A DNA stretch of 52,750 bases from Paenibacillus maysiensis (GCF_000520815.1 NZ_ASRY01000281.1:1-52750); one strand, 5' to 3'. Positions 8,732 to 20,682 are shown, counted from the first letter of the stretch. The notes: a model not told the origin generated them from the letters alone. A program made the numbers and translations.

Positions 8732-8877
8732 ATGTCGATTGAGCGTATAGAATGGTTGCGAGTCGAATTGGAACGTGAAAGAGAACAAATAAAATTGGCA
8801 TTTTACCATTAGTGGTTGTATTAAAAATCTACCAGCAGAGTGAGCATGTACATAAAAGTAGCTTCATACAGGCGTAA
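8732..8877 (+). pseudogene. Spo0E-like phosphatase relic
   Basis: After a very strong ribosome site (AAAGGGGGGGGG) the frame encodes MSIERIEWLRVELEREREQI and stops at 8812 after 26 codons. One base further along, another frame continues GILPLVVVLKIYQQSEHVHK and stops at 8877. Joined by a single inserted base, the two halves have the size and spacing of Spo0E-family aspartyl-phosphate phosphatases (an amphipathic helix, a turn, then VLxxSQxLD); the key S-Q-x-L-D reads Y-Q-Q-S-E here. The 26-residue peptide may still be made. From 8878 to 9047 I see only short broken frames. Confidence 0.35.
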
Positions 8878-9047
8878 ACGTTGTTTTAAGGCGTATATGA
8901 TGAAGGGAAGGACTATAAATTTAGAAGCTAAGAAGACAAGCTAGACTCTATACATAAGAAGTTGAGAAATAGCGTGGCAAGATTTATGAAGCAGTTAAAC
9001 AAGGAATGGAATAGGACAAATTAAAACATACATAGGAGTATTTTGAG

Positions 9048-9242
9048 GTGAGCGTGATGGCTAAAACGATGGAGAGCGGAAAAGTTATGATTGGTGTGAC
9101 GGATATTATGCGTAAGATGGGAATCGGACGAGATAAGGCATATGAGCTAATTAAATCCAAGCAATTTTACACCATAAAATTAGGAACCAGATATCTGGTG
9201 CATGAAGAAGTATTTGAAGACTGGATGAAAGGTCGGCTATAG
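9048..9242 (+). CDS. Excisionase-like helix-turn-helix protein
   Basis: This 64-residue protein starts with GTG (GGAG 13 bases upstream; an in-frame ATG lies three codons in). It has the winged-helix pattern of MerR/Xis-type DNA-binding proteins: VTDIMRKMGIGRDKAYELIK, then a wing and EEVFEDWMKGRL. Small proteins of this type directly before a tyrosine integrase usually act as excisionases or control factors. The terminator-like hairpin after it separates it from the integrase gene, so the two may be controlled differently. Confidence 0.7.
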   Translation: MSVMAKTMESGKVMIGVTDIMRKMGIGRDKAYELIKSKQFYTIKLGTRYLVHEEVFEDWMKGRL

Positions 9243-9263
9243 CGAATTACAAGTAGGTTATAG

Positions 9264-9316
9264 GGAGGCTCCATGTGGTATGATTACTTTTAGTCACATG
9301 CTTGGCCTCCTTTCTT
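9264..9316 (+). terminator. Hairpin terminator between xis-like gene and integrase
   Basis: GGAGGC (9264-9269) pairs with GCCTCC (9305-9310), and CATGTG pairs with CACATG inside. TTTCTT follows. It would reduce read-through from the excisionase-like gene into the integrase gene. Confidence 0.6.
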
Positions 9317-9340
9317 ATTGTCACAAGAAGGGAGTTTTAT

Positions 9341-10468
9341 ATGGCAGAACCTTTTGTAAATGAGAAGACAAAAAAATGGGATTTTGTTTTTGATTATTAT
9401 GATGAAACGGGCAAGAGACGTCAAATCCGCAGAAAAGGCTTTAAGACTAAACGTGAAGCAAATGACAAGATGGTTGGGCTTCAGAATGATGTGAAAAATA
9501 AAGAATATATCAGGAAAGATAACACTACACTCAATGAGTTTATGGATTACTGGCTGGATAACATCCGGGTTCATGAATGTGGCGAAACAACGCTTTACAA
9601 TAACAAGTTGTATTTCAAAAATCATATTAAGCCTAAATTCGGAAAAATAAAGTTGCAATATTTTGATTTATTGAAATGCCAAGATTTCGTGAATGAGTTG
9701 CACAAGAAGAATTTTGCGAGGAATACGATAGATCGCATTACAACCATGGTCAAAAAAGTATTTGATAAGGCAATTGAATATGGCTTCATTAAAGAAAATC
9801 CCATGCGAAAAGTGACACTTCCCAAGCGAATTAAAAAAGAATTGTCTATTTGGACGCTGGAGCAAGTGAATCATTTTCTCCAATTTACCAAAGAAGATCG
9901 TTATCATTGTGTTTATGGACTCGCTTTATTAGCAGGAATGCGGCAAGGGGAGATTTTAGGATTAAGATGGAAGGATATTGATTTTGAATCAAAGACAATT
10001 ACCATTAGACAAACGCTTGCTCATTATGGAACTCGGATCAAATCTGGAGCTAAAACCAACGCCGGGGAACGTAAAATATCTATACCTAATCAACTGATTG
10101 CAATTCTTAAAGAACAGCGTAGGCTACATGAAGCTTACAAAGTGAAGTGGAAAAGAGAGTTTGGAGACGGTTTTGTCGATATGGATATTGTCATTTTCAA
10201 TTTAAAAAATGGTAAAACGGTGTTCCCTGCTAATTTGTCCAAGGTTTATAAAAGGGATGTTTTAAGTGCCAAGCTCCCACATATTCGTTTTCATGATATG
10301 AGGCACACCCATGCGACAATGCTGTTGGAAAAGAAAATGAATGTCAAAGTGATTTCAGAGAGATTAGGTCACAGTAAGATATCTGTCACGCTGGATACGT
10401 ACAGTCATGTGCTTCCCAGTATGCAACAAGAGGTAGCTGATGAGCTTGAGCAGATGATCATGTTGTGA
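9341..10468 (+). CDS. int: Tyrosine site-specific integrase
   Basis: The likely start is the ATG at 9341, preceded by AAGGGAG, giving 375 residues. The N-terminus is an AP2-like arm-binding domain (WDFVFDYYDETGKRRQIRRK), followed by a SAM-like core-binding domain (residues about 60-150) and the catalytic domain. The catalytic residues are visible: Arg in AGMRQGEILGLRW, Lys in KTNAGERKI, His-x-x-Arg in HDMRHTHAT, His in RLGHSKI and the Tyr nucleophile in DTYSHV. The gene is intact, unlike many neighbours. It lies at the right end of the accessory region with a truncated yunC about 80 bp downstream, as expected for an integrase beside its attachment site. It would catalyse integration and excision of the element. 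Confidence 0.93.
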   Translation: MAEPFVNEKTKKWDFVFDYYDETGKRRQIRRKGFKTKREANDKMVGLQNDVKNKEYIRKDNTTLNEFMDYWLDNIRVHECGETTLYNNKLYFKNHIKPKFGKIKLQYFDLLKCQDFVNELHKKNFARNTIDRITTMVKKVFDKAIEYGFIKENPMRKVTLPKRIKKELSIWTLEQVNHFLQFTKEDRYHCVYGLALLAGMRQGEILGLRWKDIDFESKTITIRQTLAHYGTRIKSGAKTNAGERKISIPNQLIAILKEQRRLHEAYKVKWKREFGDGFVDMDIVIFNLKNGKTVFPANLSKVYKRDVLSAKLPHIRFHDMRHTHATMLLEKKMNVKVISERLGHSKISVTLDTYSHVLPSMQQEVADELEQMIML

Positions 10469-10491
10469 TTCTTGTGACCTTTTTGTGACCT
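10463..10491. repeat. Three TTGTGA repeats, possible integrase arm sites
   Basis: TTGTGATT (10463), TTGTGACCT (10472) and TTGTGACCT (10483) follow each other about one helical turn apart at the end of the integrase gene. Short direct repeats here are typical of arm-type integrase sites; binding is inferred. Confidence 0.45.
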
Positions 10492-10549
10492 CAAATGATT
10501 TGTTGCTTAAAAACTGTTGATATAAAAGGCTTTTCTGATGGTTCACATC

Positions 10550-10744
10550 ATGTGCGGCGCACTGGATGTCGGATTGCTGAATGAACGGCTGGGAGATCGG
10601 AAAATTCTTGCCGCACGAGCTGTGGGTGTAAAAACGCTGCGCGAATTGTTGGAAGCGCCCATGGAGTCGGTGACGACGGAAGCGGAGCAGCTAGGGATTA
10701 AGCCGGGTATGCCGGGGTATGAGGCGCTTTTGAAGCTGGTCTAA
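10550..10744 (+). pseudogene. yunC: yunC (DUF1805) 3' fragment, truncated by the integrated element
   Basis: The frame MCGALDVGLLNERLGDRKI, then AARAVGVKTLRELL to EALLKLV, matches the C-terminal two-thirds of YunC, a DUF1805 protein of about 100 residues. The usual N-terminal third is missing: directly upstream the frame has a stop (TAA) and the sequence belongs to the element. A 68-codon frame from the ATG at 10538 remains and might still be translated. The break about 80 bp after the integrase gene makes this the probable insertion site. Intact yunD, a neighbour of yunC in other Bacillales, is 15 kb away. Confidence 0.75.
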
Positions 10745-10782
10745 GTGGTAGGGCTTTTGCTCTACGAAGGTAGAAAAACGTG

Positions 10783-10813
10783 AAAAACCGGGGCAACTTC
10801 GCTCCGGTTTTTT
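10783..10813 (+). terminator. Rho-independent terminator after yunC fragment
   Basis: AAAAACCGG (10783-10791) pairs with CCGGTTTTT (10804-10812) around a short loop, giving a strong hairpin with a T run. Confidence 0.85.
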
Positions 10814-10852
10814 CAATAGAAAAGTTACATTTTATCAAGTACAACGATTCAA

Positions 10853-11050
10853 CCTTCATGGCATGGATGCCATCCCAGACTTCCTCGGCTGTGAACAAAT
10901 TCAGTATCACGATGGATTCGGGCAGCAGTCGCTGATCCAGCATTGGGACAAGTGGTCACCTTTCCACACCAGCGACGAGAGAGCCTGACCAGGCACTATT
11001 ACTTCATTGGAAGCTCCAATCGCAGATTCTTTATTTTCACTCATATCCAT
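10853..11050 (-). pseudogene. mtnA: mtnA (methylthioribose-1-phosphate isomerase) 5' remnant
   Basis: The ATG overlaps the mtnK stop as TAATG, with AAAGGAGC just before it. The first frame reads MDMSENKESAIG to LSSLVWKGDHLS. A one-base loss near 10944 shifts to LDQRLLPESIVILNLFTAEE and VWDGIHAMKV. MtnA proteins continue with RGAPAIG at that point, but here the sequence diverges at about 10853 and the remaining roughly 280 residues are absent. So mtnA has both a frameshift and a truncation. Methionine salvage would need another mtnA copy elsewhere in the genome. Confidence 0.8.
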
Positions 11051-12288
11051 TAAGCTCCTTTAATTGAGGCAGCCGTTGCTGTCTGAATAATATCTCCCAA
11101 TTCACGAATCGAATGCACCTCACGATTGCGTAGAACCAAGGCTTTCCCGATAGATAGCGCCAGTCTTTCCGCTGCTTCCTTGATCGCAGGATTGGCAATC
11201 GTGTCTATATCGGCCACATGCGACAAGCTGATGATGCGACGGATGACTTTGCAGCCTGCAAAGCCAATCGTATCTTGCAGCACTTTCTGGAGGTACAAGT
11301 CCTGATATCCCGGTGTGCGGGCCATGTGGTCAGTAACATGCTCGTCCCACAGTTTGCGGAACCCGCTTTCATACCGCTCCCATACCTGAATGGCAGTCTC
11401 TAAAAGCCAGGCACGCCGTTGCTGCATAGCTGTCTCGCCAGTAGTCCATCCGGGCTGTGCTGCGTAGTTCAACAGCAGATTGGCAATCACCGCTCCGATA
11501 TCAAAGCCCATCGGTCCGTAATAGGCAAATTCGGGATCAATGACTTTAGTGGACTCCGCTGTTACAAAAATACTGCCCGTATGAAGATCGCCATGCAGTA
11601 GCGCTTCTGTTCGCGTCAGAAATTTCTCGCGCAGCAAAGCTACTTCCAGGTGAATGGCCTGATCTGTACGAAGCGCCTCAGCCTCGTCTTCGATGTACGA
11701 ACCGTAGTTGTTATTGTCTGAAAACCGATAAGGCTCGTCCAAAATAAGATCCTCGGTGATTTTACAAAGATCCGGGTTGATAAAGCGCTTGACCAGCTCT
11801 TTTTTGTCCTGCTGATTCATGCCCAGATCCGAGGTGAAAAAGAGCGTACGCGCCAGAAATTCTCCAATATGGTCAGCGAAATGCGGATATGTGTTTCCTT
11901 CGATTAATCCTTTGCGCATGATTGTGTATGAGCTTAGATCCTCCATCACAGTCAAGGCGAGTTCATCGTCATAGCCGAGCACTGCAGGAACCAGCTCAGG
12001 GCAAATGTGGTGCTCCTGCTGAAGTGCCTCGCGTTCAATACGGGCACGATCCAGTGACAGCGGCCAGGATTCACCCACAATTTTCACATAGGGAAGCGCC
12101 TGTTTGGCAATGATACTCTTGTCAGATTCAGAATCCGTAATATGAAAAACCAAATTCAGGTTACCATCACCGATTTCTCGGCATTCCAGACGGGCGTCCT
12201 GACTAAAAAATCCGGGGATACCCTTCACGAATTCAATTGCTTCTTCTGTCGTTAAAGGATGATATTGGGACAACGAAGTCACCTCCAT
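11050..12288 (-). CDS. mtnK: Methylthioribose kinase
   Basis: MtnK phosphorylates 5-methylthioribose with ATP in the methionine salvage pathway. The 412 residues match the usual MtnK length. The kinase core reads LLHGDLHTGSIF (catalytic loop with Asp) and VIDPEFAYYGPMGFDIG (metal-binding Asp motif), both typical of this choline-kinase-like fold. The start ATG has the ribosome site GGAGGTGACTTCG. The downstream partner mtnA, translationally coupled through TAATG, is broken, so this kinase may now make a product that is not processed locally. I looked for a SAM riboswitch in the 285-bp leader and found none. Confidence 0.93.
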   Translation of the reverse strand: MEVTSLSQYHPLTTEEAIEFVKGIPGFFSQDARLECREIGDGNLNLVFHITDSESDKSIIAKQALPYVKIVGESWPLSLDRARIEREALQQEHHICPELVPAVLGYDDELALTVMEDLSSYTIMRKGLIEGNTYPHFADHIGEFLARTLFFTSDLGMNQQDKKELVKRFINPDLCKITEDLILDEPYRFSDNNNYGSYIEDEAEALRTDQAIHLEVALLREKFLTRTEALLHGDLHTGSIFVTAESTKVIDPEFAYYGPMGFDIGAVIANLLLNYAAQPGWTTGETAMQQRRAWLLETAIQVWERYESGFRKLWDEHVTDHMARTPGYQDLYLQKVLQDTIGFAGCKVIRRIISLSHVADIDTIANPAIKEAAERLALSIGKALVLRNREVHSIRELGDIIQTATAASIKGA

Positions 12289-12573
12289 AAAATGTGCTTA
12301 AGTCGATTTCCAAAGATACTAAAAGATTAAACCAACCATTTTGCTTGGATAGAGCCAAGTATAACGAAAAACGCTTGAATTTTGTACATTTTTTTTTACG
12401 AAACGCCGGAAGAGTACTCAGGAACTCTGTTGTTTTGTTTCGTCTCTATACTGGAAGGGTAAATAATAAACAGTCGTCCGGCAGCGAACTGGCGTCTTCC
12501 TGTTAGAAGGACGGTGGATGAATACGTAAACGTTCCTGAATGATCAATTTGATGAAAAAGGAAGGGATTTATC
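12289..12573. other. Divergent intergenic region between mtnK and dps
   Basis: It should hold two divergent promoters. On the minus strand TTATACTT near 12357-12364 could be the mtnK -10 element, and on the plus strand TATACT near 12446 could serve dps; neither has a good -35. No S-box (SAM riboswitch) motif was found before mtnK. Confidence 0.4.
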
Positions 12574-13044
12574 ATGGCTAAAACAACAAGCAACTCGAAA
12601 AATACGCAAACGAAATCGGTGGAAGAACTGTTAAACCGTCAGGTGGCTAACCTGAATGTGCTATATGTGAAGATTCATAACTATCACTGGTATGTGAAAG
12701 GCTCCAACTTTTTTACACTCCATGTCAAATTTGAAGAGCTATATAATGAAATTACGCTAAAAATGGACGAGATCGCTGAACGCCTGTTGGCGCTGAAAGG
12801 TTCTCCTTCCGCAACGTTAAAAGAATATCTGGAGATGTCCTCAATTCACGAAGCAAGTGGTAATGAGGATGCGCCGAAAATGGTACAAACGCTGATTGAG
12901 GACTTTGCCACCGTCTGTGAGGAATTTCAGGAAGGGATTGAATTGGCAGAAAGTACTTCTGATCAGCCAACCGCAGATTTGCTGATTGGTTATAAGGCGG
13001 ATCTGGAAAAACATATGTGGATGCTTCGCTCTTATCTGGGCTAA
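12574..13044 (+). CDS. dps: Dps-family ferritin-like DNA-protection protein
   Basis: This 156-residue protein has the size and four-helix pattern of Dps. The ferroxidase-site motif NYHWYVKG and the following HVKFEELYNEITLKMDEIAE supply the His, Asp and Glu residues that bind iron between subunits. Dps forms a 12-subunit shell that stores iron and detoxifies peroxide, often binding DNA in stationary phase. The Lys/Thr-rich N-terminal tail (MAKTTSNSKNTQTK) could contact DNA. The start ATG follows GGAAGGG. A strong terminator follows, so it is monocistronic. Confidence 0.92.
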   Translation: MAKTTSNSKNTQTKSVEELLNRQVANLNVLYVKIHNYHWYVKGSNFFTLHVKFEELYNEITLKMDEIAERLLALKGSPSATLKEYLEMSSIHEASGNEDAPKMVQTLIEDFATVCEEFQEGIELAESTSDQPTADLLIGYKADLEKHMWMLRSYLG

Positions 13045-13133
13045 CCACAATGATGCTGAAAGCTTAATTCTGACAGTTAAATTCCTATCCCGATAGAAGT
13101 GGGATCGTGTTTTGAAATAAGCGCTACACATGT

Positions 13134-13171
13134 AAAAACGCTACTGACATCATGTTGTCGGTAGCGTTTTT
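13134..13171 (+). terminator. Rho-independent terminator after dps
   Basis: AAAAACGCTACTGACA pairs with TGTCGGTAGCGTTTTT with a single G-T pair and a five-base loop. A- and T-runs on both sides make it possibly bidirectional. Confidence 0.92.
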
Positions 13172-13391
13172 ATGGCTGAAAAAGACAATTTACAGCATTT
13201 TAATGTTTTTTCATAGATAGGGTACGATTATGATGGGATATGCGGTAATGATGAAGAATTAAGCTATAATAAAAAAGTTAGGAAGCAGAAAATCACGGTA
13301 AAAGTGTTGAGTAGTATGAATATTTTATGAAGAAAGTCTGATAACGTGTGTCTGTTGGTTGCACCCTTGAAGATATTTATTATAAAATAAC

Positions 13392-13420
13392 TTGAGAATC
13401 ATTGAGAATCAGTTTAGAAT
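13392..13420 (+). promoter_or_regulatory. Probable suf operon promoter with tandem 10-bp repeat
   Basis: TTGAGA (13392-13397) and TAGAAT (13415-13420) are exactly 17 bases apart, a good sigma-A promoter before sufC. The -35 and spacer are two perfect tandem copies of TTGAGAATCA (13392-13401, 13402-13411), followed by AATGATTAT. The GAGAATCATT/AATGATTAT pattern is loosely Fur- or PerR-like, so iron or oxidative control is possible but not shown. About 110 bases of leader follow. The rest of 13172-13532 is AT-rich with no gene. Confidence 0.5.
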
Positions 13421-13532
13421 GATTATAAATAAATTTTTAAATATTTCGCTTGCTTGAAATCAGGGGGCTCCCCTGTTAAATATACTTTCTGATTTCGACA
13501 CCACACTACAAATTTTGGAGGGTATTCTGAAT

Positions 13533-14315
13533 ATGGCTACAAACTTTAAGATTGAAGGTCTCAAAGCGACCATTGAAGGCAAGGAAATTCTGAAAGGCAT
13601 CAACCTCGAAATGAAGGGCGGAGAAATCCATGCCATCATGGGTCCTAACGGAACGGGTAAAAGTACATTGGCTTCTGCTTTGATGGGGCATCCTAAATAT
13701 GAAGTCACGGATGGCAAAGTAACTTTGGACGGAGAAGACGTTCTGGACATGGAAGTGGATGAGCGCGCACGTGCAGGATTGTTCCTAGCTATGCAGTATC
13801 CAAGTGAAATTGCAGGGGTAACCAACTCCGACTTTTTGCGTAGTGCAATTAACGCACGCCGTGAAGAAGGACAGGAAATTTCTCTGATTAAATTTATCCG
13901 CCAAATGGAAAGCAAAATGAAGGAACTCGAAATGAATCCTGAGTTTGCTCACCGTTACCTGAATGAAGGTTTCTCCGGTGGTGAGAAAAAACGGAATGAA
14001 ATTTTGCAAATGATGATGATCGATCCGAAAATCGTCATTCTTGACGAAATCGACTCTGGTCTGGATATTGACGCGTTGAGAATCGTGGCTAGCGGTGTTA
14101 ATGCTATGCGTTCCGAAGAACGCGGTTTCCTCATCATTACTCACTACCAGCGTCTGTTGAATTACGTTAAGCCTGATTTTGTACATGTTATGATGCAAGG
14201 ACGCATCGTTAAATCCGGTGGACCTGAGCTGGCTGAGCGTCTGGAAGCGGACGGTTACGACTGGATCAAGGAAGAACTGGGCATCGTTGATGAAACTGTA
14301 GGACAAGAGGCGTAA
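13533..14315 (+). CDS. sufC: SufC, Fe-S assembly ATPase
   Basis: SufC is the ATPase of the SufBCD scaffold that builds iron-sulfur clusters in the cytoplasm. The 260 residues show Walker A GPNGTGKST, the ABC signature FSGGEKKRNE and Walker B IVILDEIDSGLDI, and an H-loop His in IITHYQRLL. I chose the ATG at 13533 because GGAGGG lies 10 bases before it; a TTG at 13515 lies on that site itself. It is the first gene of sufCDSUB, the gene order seen in Bacillus. Confidence 0.97.
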   Translation: MATNFKIEGLKATIEGKEILKGINLEMKGGEIHAIMGPNGTGKSTLASALMGHPKYEVTDGKVTLDGEDVLDMEVDERARAGLFLAMQYPSEIAGVTNSDFLRSAINARREEGQEISLIKFIRQMESKMKELEMNPEFAHRYLNEGFSGGEKKRNEILQMMMIDPKIVILDEIDSGLDIDALRIVASGVNAMRSEERGFLIITHYQRLLNYVKPDFVHVMMQGRIVKSGGPELAERLEADGYDWIKEELGIVDETVGQEA

Positions 14316-14338
14316 GCCGGAAGCGAGGAGGAAAACTA

Positions 14339-17275
<2,937 letters not shown>

Positions 17276-17305
17276 TTTAACTAGAATAGAGGAGGTTTGA
17301 GAAAC

Positions 17306-18703
<1,398 letters not shown>

Positions 18704-18744
18704 AACGTTATAAACGTTGTTGCATCAAGGTTTATGATATGATT

Positions 18745-19240
18745 TCAAGGGGTTAAAGACGGGTCGTGCCGATTTTGTGCCGACTCGGATTCCCTGCTAG
18801 TGTAAGAGGCGAACTTTTTAAGTTCGTCTTCTTCTATTTTTTTCGTAATGTCTAGGTAGGTGTCGACAGTTGTCTTAATTGTCTTATGTCCTAATCGTTG
18901 CGATACAAATATAATACTGGCCCCGGATTCCAATAAAAGCACAGCGTGAGTATGTCTAAATCCGTGAGTCCCCTTGTATCCTACGCCAGCCCCTTCACAA
19001 TATCTTTCAATTGAATCACGAGCGGTGGATCATCATTCAGTGCTATCGTTCGATAAGAAGAAGTGTTTTTTAAAGTTGTTAATTTTAGCTTGTTTTTATT
19101 ATCCCTACGTGTTTGACGTTAACTGTCAGTTTCCCGTTTTTTATATCTGTCCATTTGACGGCTAAGGCCTCGCTAATCCGTAGTCCTGTCTGACTTAGAA
19201 AGTACATAAGCAATGCGACAACATATGCGATACTTCGATA
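18745..19240 (-). pseudogene. int: Tyrosine integrase remnant of the sufB island
   Basis: Reading from high to low coordinate, three frames in turn give AYVVALLMYFLSQTGLRISE and ALAVKWTDIKNGKLTVNVKH (with the catalytic Arg), then KLTTLKNTSSYRTIALNDD, then RDSIERYCEGAGVGYKGTHG, FRHTHAVLLLESG (His-x-x-Arg), RLGHKTIKTTVDTYLDI (His and Tyr) and a C-terminal tail. At least two frameshifts break it, and the N-terminal arm and core-binding domains are absent. It ends about 40 bases inside the left repeat, where the integrase of such an element is expected. Confidence 0.85.
18765..18784. repeat. Left arm-type direct repeat
   Basis: CGTGCCGATTTTGTGCCGAC holds two copies of GTGCCGA about 11-12 bases apart. 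A nearly identical 20-mer in the same orientation lies near the right end (23086-23105). Paired repeats of this kind near both ends fit integrase arm-binding sites. Confidence 0.6.
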
Positions 19241-19289
19241 TGACCCTCCAATTAGTATAGAGAAGATTTAAATACTATGGAGGTGTCCT

Positions 19290-19719
19290 ATGATAAAAGG
19301 AATCGCAAAAGGATTAATTGTATTTTTACTGGCAGCTATCTTTTCCGTACAAGGAGCATATGCCGAACCTGTTTCGAGAAGTGTACAAGCAGCAGCTGGG
19401 TATACGTTGGAGTTTCCGAGTTCACGTTATCCAGAAAATGGGAGAACATATCAAAGATGCAATAGCAGCCGGACATTCTGCTGTATGTACTATTGACCGG
19501 GACGGGGCTTAGGAAAACCGAAAGGAATCCTTAAAGGGAGTTCCAATAAAAAAAGGATATGACCGCGACGAATGGCCAATCGCAATGTGTACAGAAGGCG
19601 GTGAGGGAGCAGATATCAAATACATAAGTCCGAAGGATAACCGTGGAGCTGGTAGTTGGGTAGGTCATAAGCTGGATGACTATCCGGACGGGACCCGAGT
19701 AGAATTTATAATTAAATAA
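19290..19719 (+). pseudogene. nucB: NucB-type secreted deoxyribonuclease, broken
   Basis: MIKGIAKGLIVFLLAAIFSV with AYAEP is a signal peptide; then TLEFPSSRYPE, a one-base insertion in the AAAA run near 19437, HIKDAIAAGHSAVCTIDRDG, an in-frame TAG at 19510-19512, and [20 protein letters not shown] followed by [13 protein letters not shown]. The last motifs are the NucA/NucB nuclease active-site region. Intact, this would be a secreted endonuclease of about 142 residues. Two separate lesions make it a clear pseudogene; the catalytic part is well preserved, so decay is recent. Confidence 0.85.
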
Positions 19720-19724
19720 CGGAT

Positions 19725-19762
19725 AAAGATTCTATCTGCAATTTCTGATAGAATCTTTTTTT
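19725..19762 (+). terminator. Rho-independent terminator after nucB relic
   Basis: AAAGATTCTATC (19725-19736) pairs with GATAGAATCTTT (19747-19758), followed by more T. The stem has 12 perfect pairs. Confidence 0.92.
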
Positions 19763-19843
19763 AGCAGGACAAGCTTTCCCTTACTTCGACATGCGATTAA
19801 TTATATATTAATTACGTAAATAAAATAAAAAGGAGAGTTTGAA

Positions 19844-20341
19844 ATGAGTGTAAATGCATTAACAAAAAAAATCATGTTAAGTTCTGCAACTGCAACCCTG
19901 CTATTTTCTGTTGTGTCTCCATTTTCCGCTTCTGCTGCAAGTACATCTGTGACTTCTTCTACATATAACGAATCCGTCAATCAACCAGAAGGTGTTGTGC
20001 CACCAGTAATTAACGGTACTGATCCAAGTCTTAATGGAGATGTAACGACACAAGGTAAAGTCTCTTGGACAATTAAAGGAATAAAGGCGGCTCTTAAATC
20101 ACAGGCAAGCAAAATTGATAATGTTATAAAAACGACGATTGAATGGCTGCCCGTAAGTGATAGTGTTAAAAAGAATCTTGTTAATATTGTCAAAGTCGAT
20201 GCGCTAATAAAGGCTTTAGATGTGGTCACAGATTTCAGTGGTAGTATTGAAGATGCGCTATCACAGGCTATGCAGTATTTAGGTGTAGCGGGATGGTTAG
20301 CTGATATTATCGCTAGAGCTATCGGCGCTCTATTCCTTTAA
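19844..20341 (+). CDS. Secreted helical protein, candidate bacteriocin-like toxin
   Basis: The 165-residue protein begins with a clear signal peptide (KKIMLSSATATLLFSVV, cleavage near ASA at residues 29-31). A Ser/Thr/Pro-rich linker (about 32-70) follows, then a helical region that ends in a strongly hydrophobic tail (VAGWLADIIARAIGALFL). It has no cysteine. The ribosome site is AAGGAGAG. An 81-residue three-helix membrane protein follows 36 bases later with no terminator between them. A secreted protein with a hydrophobic, amphipathic C-terminus beside a small membrane protein is the usual form of a membrane-active bacteriocin with its immunity gene. I do not recognise the family; the role is inferred. 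Confidence 0.6.
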   Translation: MSVNALTKKIMLSSATATLLFSVVSPFSASAASTSVTSSTYNESVNQPEGVVPPVINGTDPSLNGDVTTQGKVSWTIKGIKAALKSQASKIDNVIKTTIEWLPVSDSVKKNLVNIVKVDALIKALDVVTDFSGSIEDALSQAMQYLGVAGWLADIIARAIGALFL

Positions 20342-20377
20342 TAACTGTGATTAACAACGACGAGTGACGGAGGAAGA

Positions 20378-20623
20378 ATGAAAAGAAAGTGGTATTTAAG
20401 GCCAATGGTCATAATTTTAATGATCATCATAACCCCACCGATAGGCTATTTGAATGTATTCTTAAATAGGAAGAAATTTGAACCGTCTGAACGCTTAGGC
20501 TACTTAGCGATAGCTACAGTATTTGCTGCCCTATGGCTAACAAAATTTCTACCGAATTCATGGCGAATTCCCGCTATAATAGTTGTTGCACTTATTGGGC
20601 TATTCATATTCAGAAAAAAATAA
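20378..20623 (+). CDS. Small three-helix membrane protein, candidate immunity protein
   Basis: The 81-residue protein has three hydrophobic segments: about 10-28 (MVIILMIIITPPIGYLNVF), 42-57 (YLAIATVFAALWLTKF) and 63-77 (RIPAIIVVALIGLFIF). It ends FRKK, with basic residues flanking the helices. The ATG follows GGAGGAAG. It shares a transcript with the secreted protein before it and is closed by a strong terminator. Small membrane proteins in this position often protect the producer from its own pore-forming peptide. A transport or processing role is also possible. Confidence 0.55.
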   Translation: MKRKWYLRPMVIILMIIITPPIGYLNVFLNRKKFEPSERLGYLAIATVFAALWLTKFLPNSWRIPAIIVVALIGLFIFRKK

Positions 20624-20637
20624 ATAGTCGAGTAATA

Positions 20638-20682
20638 AAACAAGCTCTGCTAAACTTAATTGGTCGGTAGAGCTTGTTTTAT
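20638..20682. terminator. Bidirectional terminator between convergent genes
   Basis: AAACAAGCTCT (20638-20648) pairs with AGAGCTTGTTT (20669-20679), 11 perfect pairs with A and T runs on the two sides. It serves the plus-strand pair and probably the minus-strand small genes that end here. Confidence 0.88.

Noticed and set aside
5943..10545. Sequencing errors as the general cause of broken frames
   Set aside because: Intact genes with similar base content lie between the broken ones, and lesions cluster in accessory DNA, as expected for decay; a single error cannot be excluded at any one site.
12289..12573. SAM riboswitch before mtnK
   Set aside because: The leader lacks the S-box motifs and the expected helices.
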